A stretch of DNA of 64,000 nucleotides from Photobacterium galatheae (lineage in GTDB: Bacteria; Pseudomonadota; Gammaproteobacteria; Enterobacterales; Vibrionaceae). The notes beneath the pieces were generated by a model. The model was given only the letters and a program-made list of their open reading frames with translations. It made no database searches and was not told where the DNA came from. The stretch is taken from contig NZ_JMIB01000032.1 of assembly GCF_000695255.1 (NCBI RefSeq), positions 1 to 64,000 of the forward strand. The letters are read 5' to 3'. Position 1 is the first letter of the stretch, and each line of letters begins with the position of its first letter. Of this stretch, positions 63,210 through 64,000 are shown in pieces. The position numbers were made by a program, and so were the translations under genes.

Positions 63210-64000
<791 letters not shown>

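Overview
The window is a chromosomal segment of a marine gamma-proteobacterium of the family Vibrionaceae (Vibrio, Photobacterium, Grimontia or a close relative). Three things point there: a complete chitin-oligosaccharide ABC transporter and glycosidase operon beside a ChiS-type hybrid sensor kinase; the neighbourhood rsmC / AI-2E permease / hemL / erpA / M23 endopeptidase / tyrS; and the block valS-holC-pepA divergent from lptF-lptG. The genus cannot be fixed from the sequence alone.

Layout. 0.25-3.4 kb: a large HTH-NTPase-TPR (STAND-like) regulator. 3.5-6.8 kb: two unknown small proteins and an FAD-dependent amine-oxidase-like protein, all on the minus strand. 7.3-13.8 kb: two paralogous ~1000-residue leucine-rich lipoproteins in tandem. 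A decayed copy of the valS 3' end lies between them, recording how the duplication happened. 13.9-21.2 kb: core genes valS, holC, pepA, lptF, lptG. 21.2-25.6 kb: an RDD membrane protein, tRNA-Leu(CAA), a lipoprotein, a small exported protein, and a TetR regulator divergent from a metallo-beta-lactamase-fold hydrolase. 25.8-26.4 kb: a type I-E-like CRISPR array (10 repeats, 9 spacers) with a recognisable leader but no cas genes in the window. 26.8-37.0 kb: nucleoside transporter, MarC, Hsp20, cytochrome c, MscS channel, acetyltransferase, GFA protein, chemoreceptor, D-Ala-D-Ala ligase and gluconokinase.

37.2-51.7 kb is the chitin-oligosaccharide (chb) operon, transcribed leftwards. Its order is binding protein, two permeases, two ATPases, GH9 glycosidase, amino-sugar kinase and GH20 hexosaminidase, with chiS upstream. 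The GH20 gene is followed directly by a terminator, so the N,N'-diacetylchitobiose phosphorylase and phosphohexosamine mutase that I recall closing the Vibrio cholerae operon are absent here. Imported GlcNAc oligomers would then be cut hydrolytically and phosphorylated by the kinase.

54.7-59.8 kb is an accessory island between the AI-2E permease gene and hemL. It encodes a polymorphic toxin with a LysM-like segment, a pyocin-S-type domain and a type-17 toxin tip, followed by an Imm31-like immunity protein. Behind it comes an AT-rich run of orphan immunity genes: two colicin-E-type paralogues, an ankyrin protein and an unknown. An orphaned GH-E-like nuclease C-terminus and other coding scraps lie among them. 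This looks like a toxin-tip replacement array and is the most interesting region. The right end returns to core genes hemL, erpA, an M23 endopeptidase and the start of tyrS.
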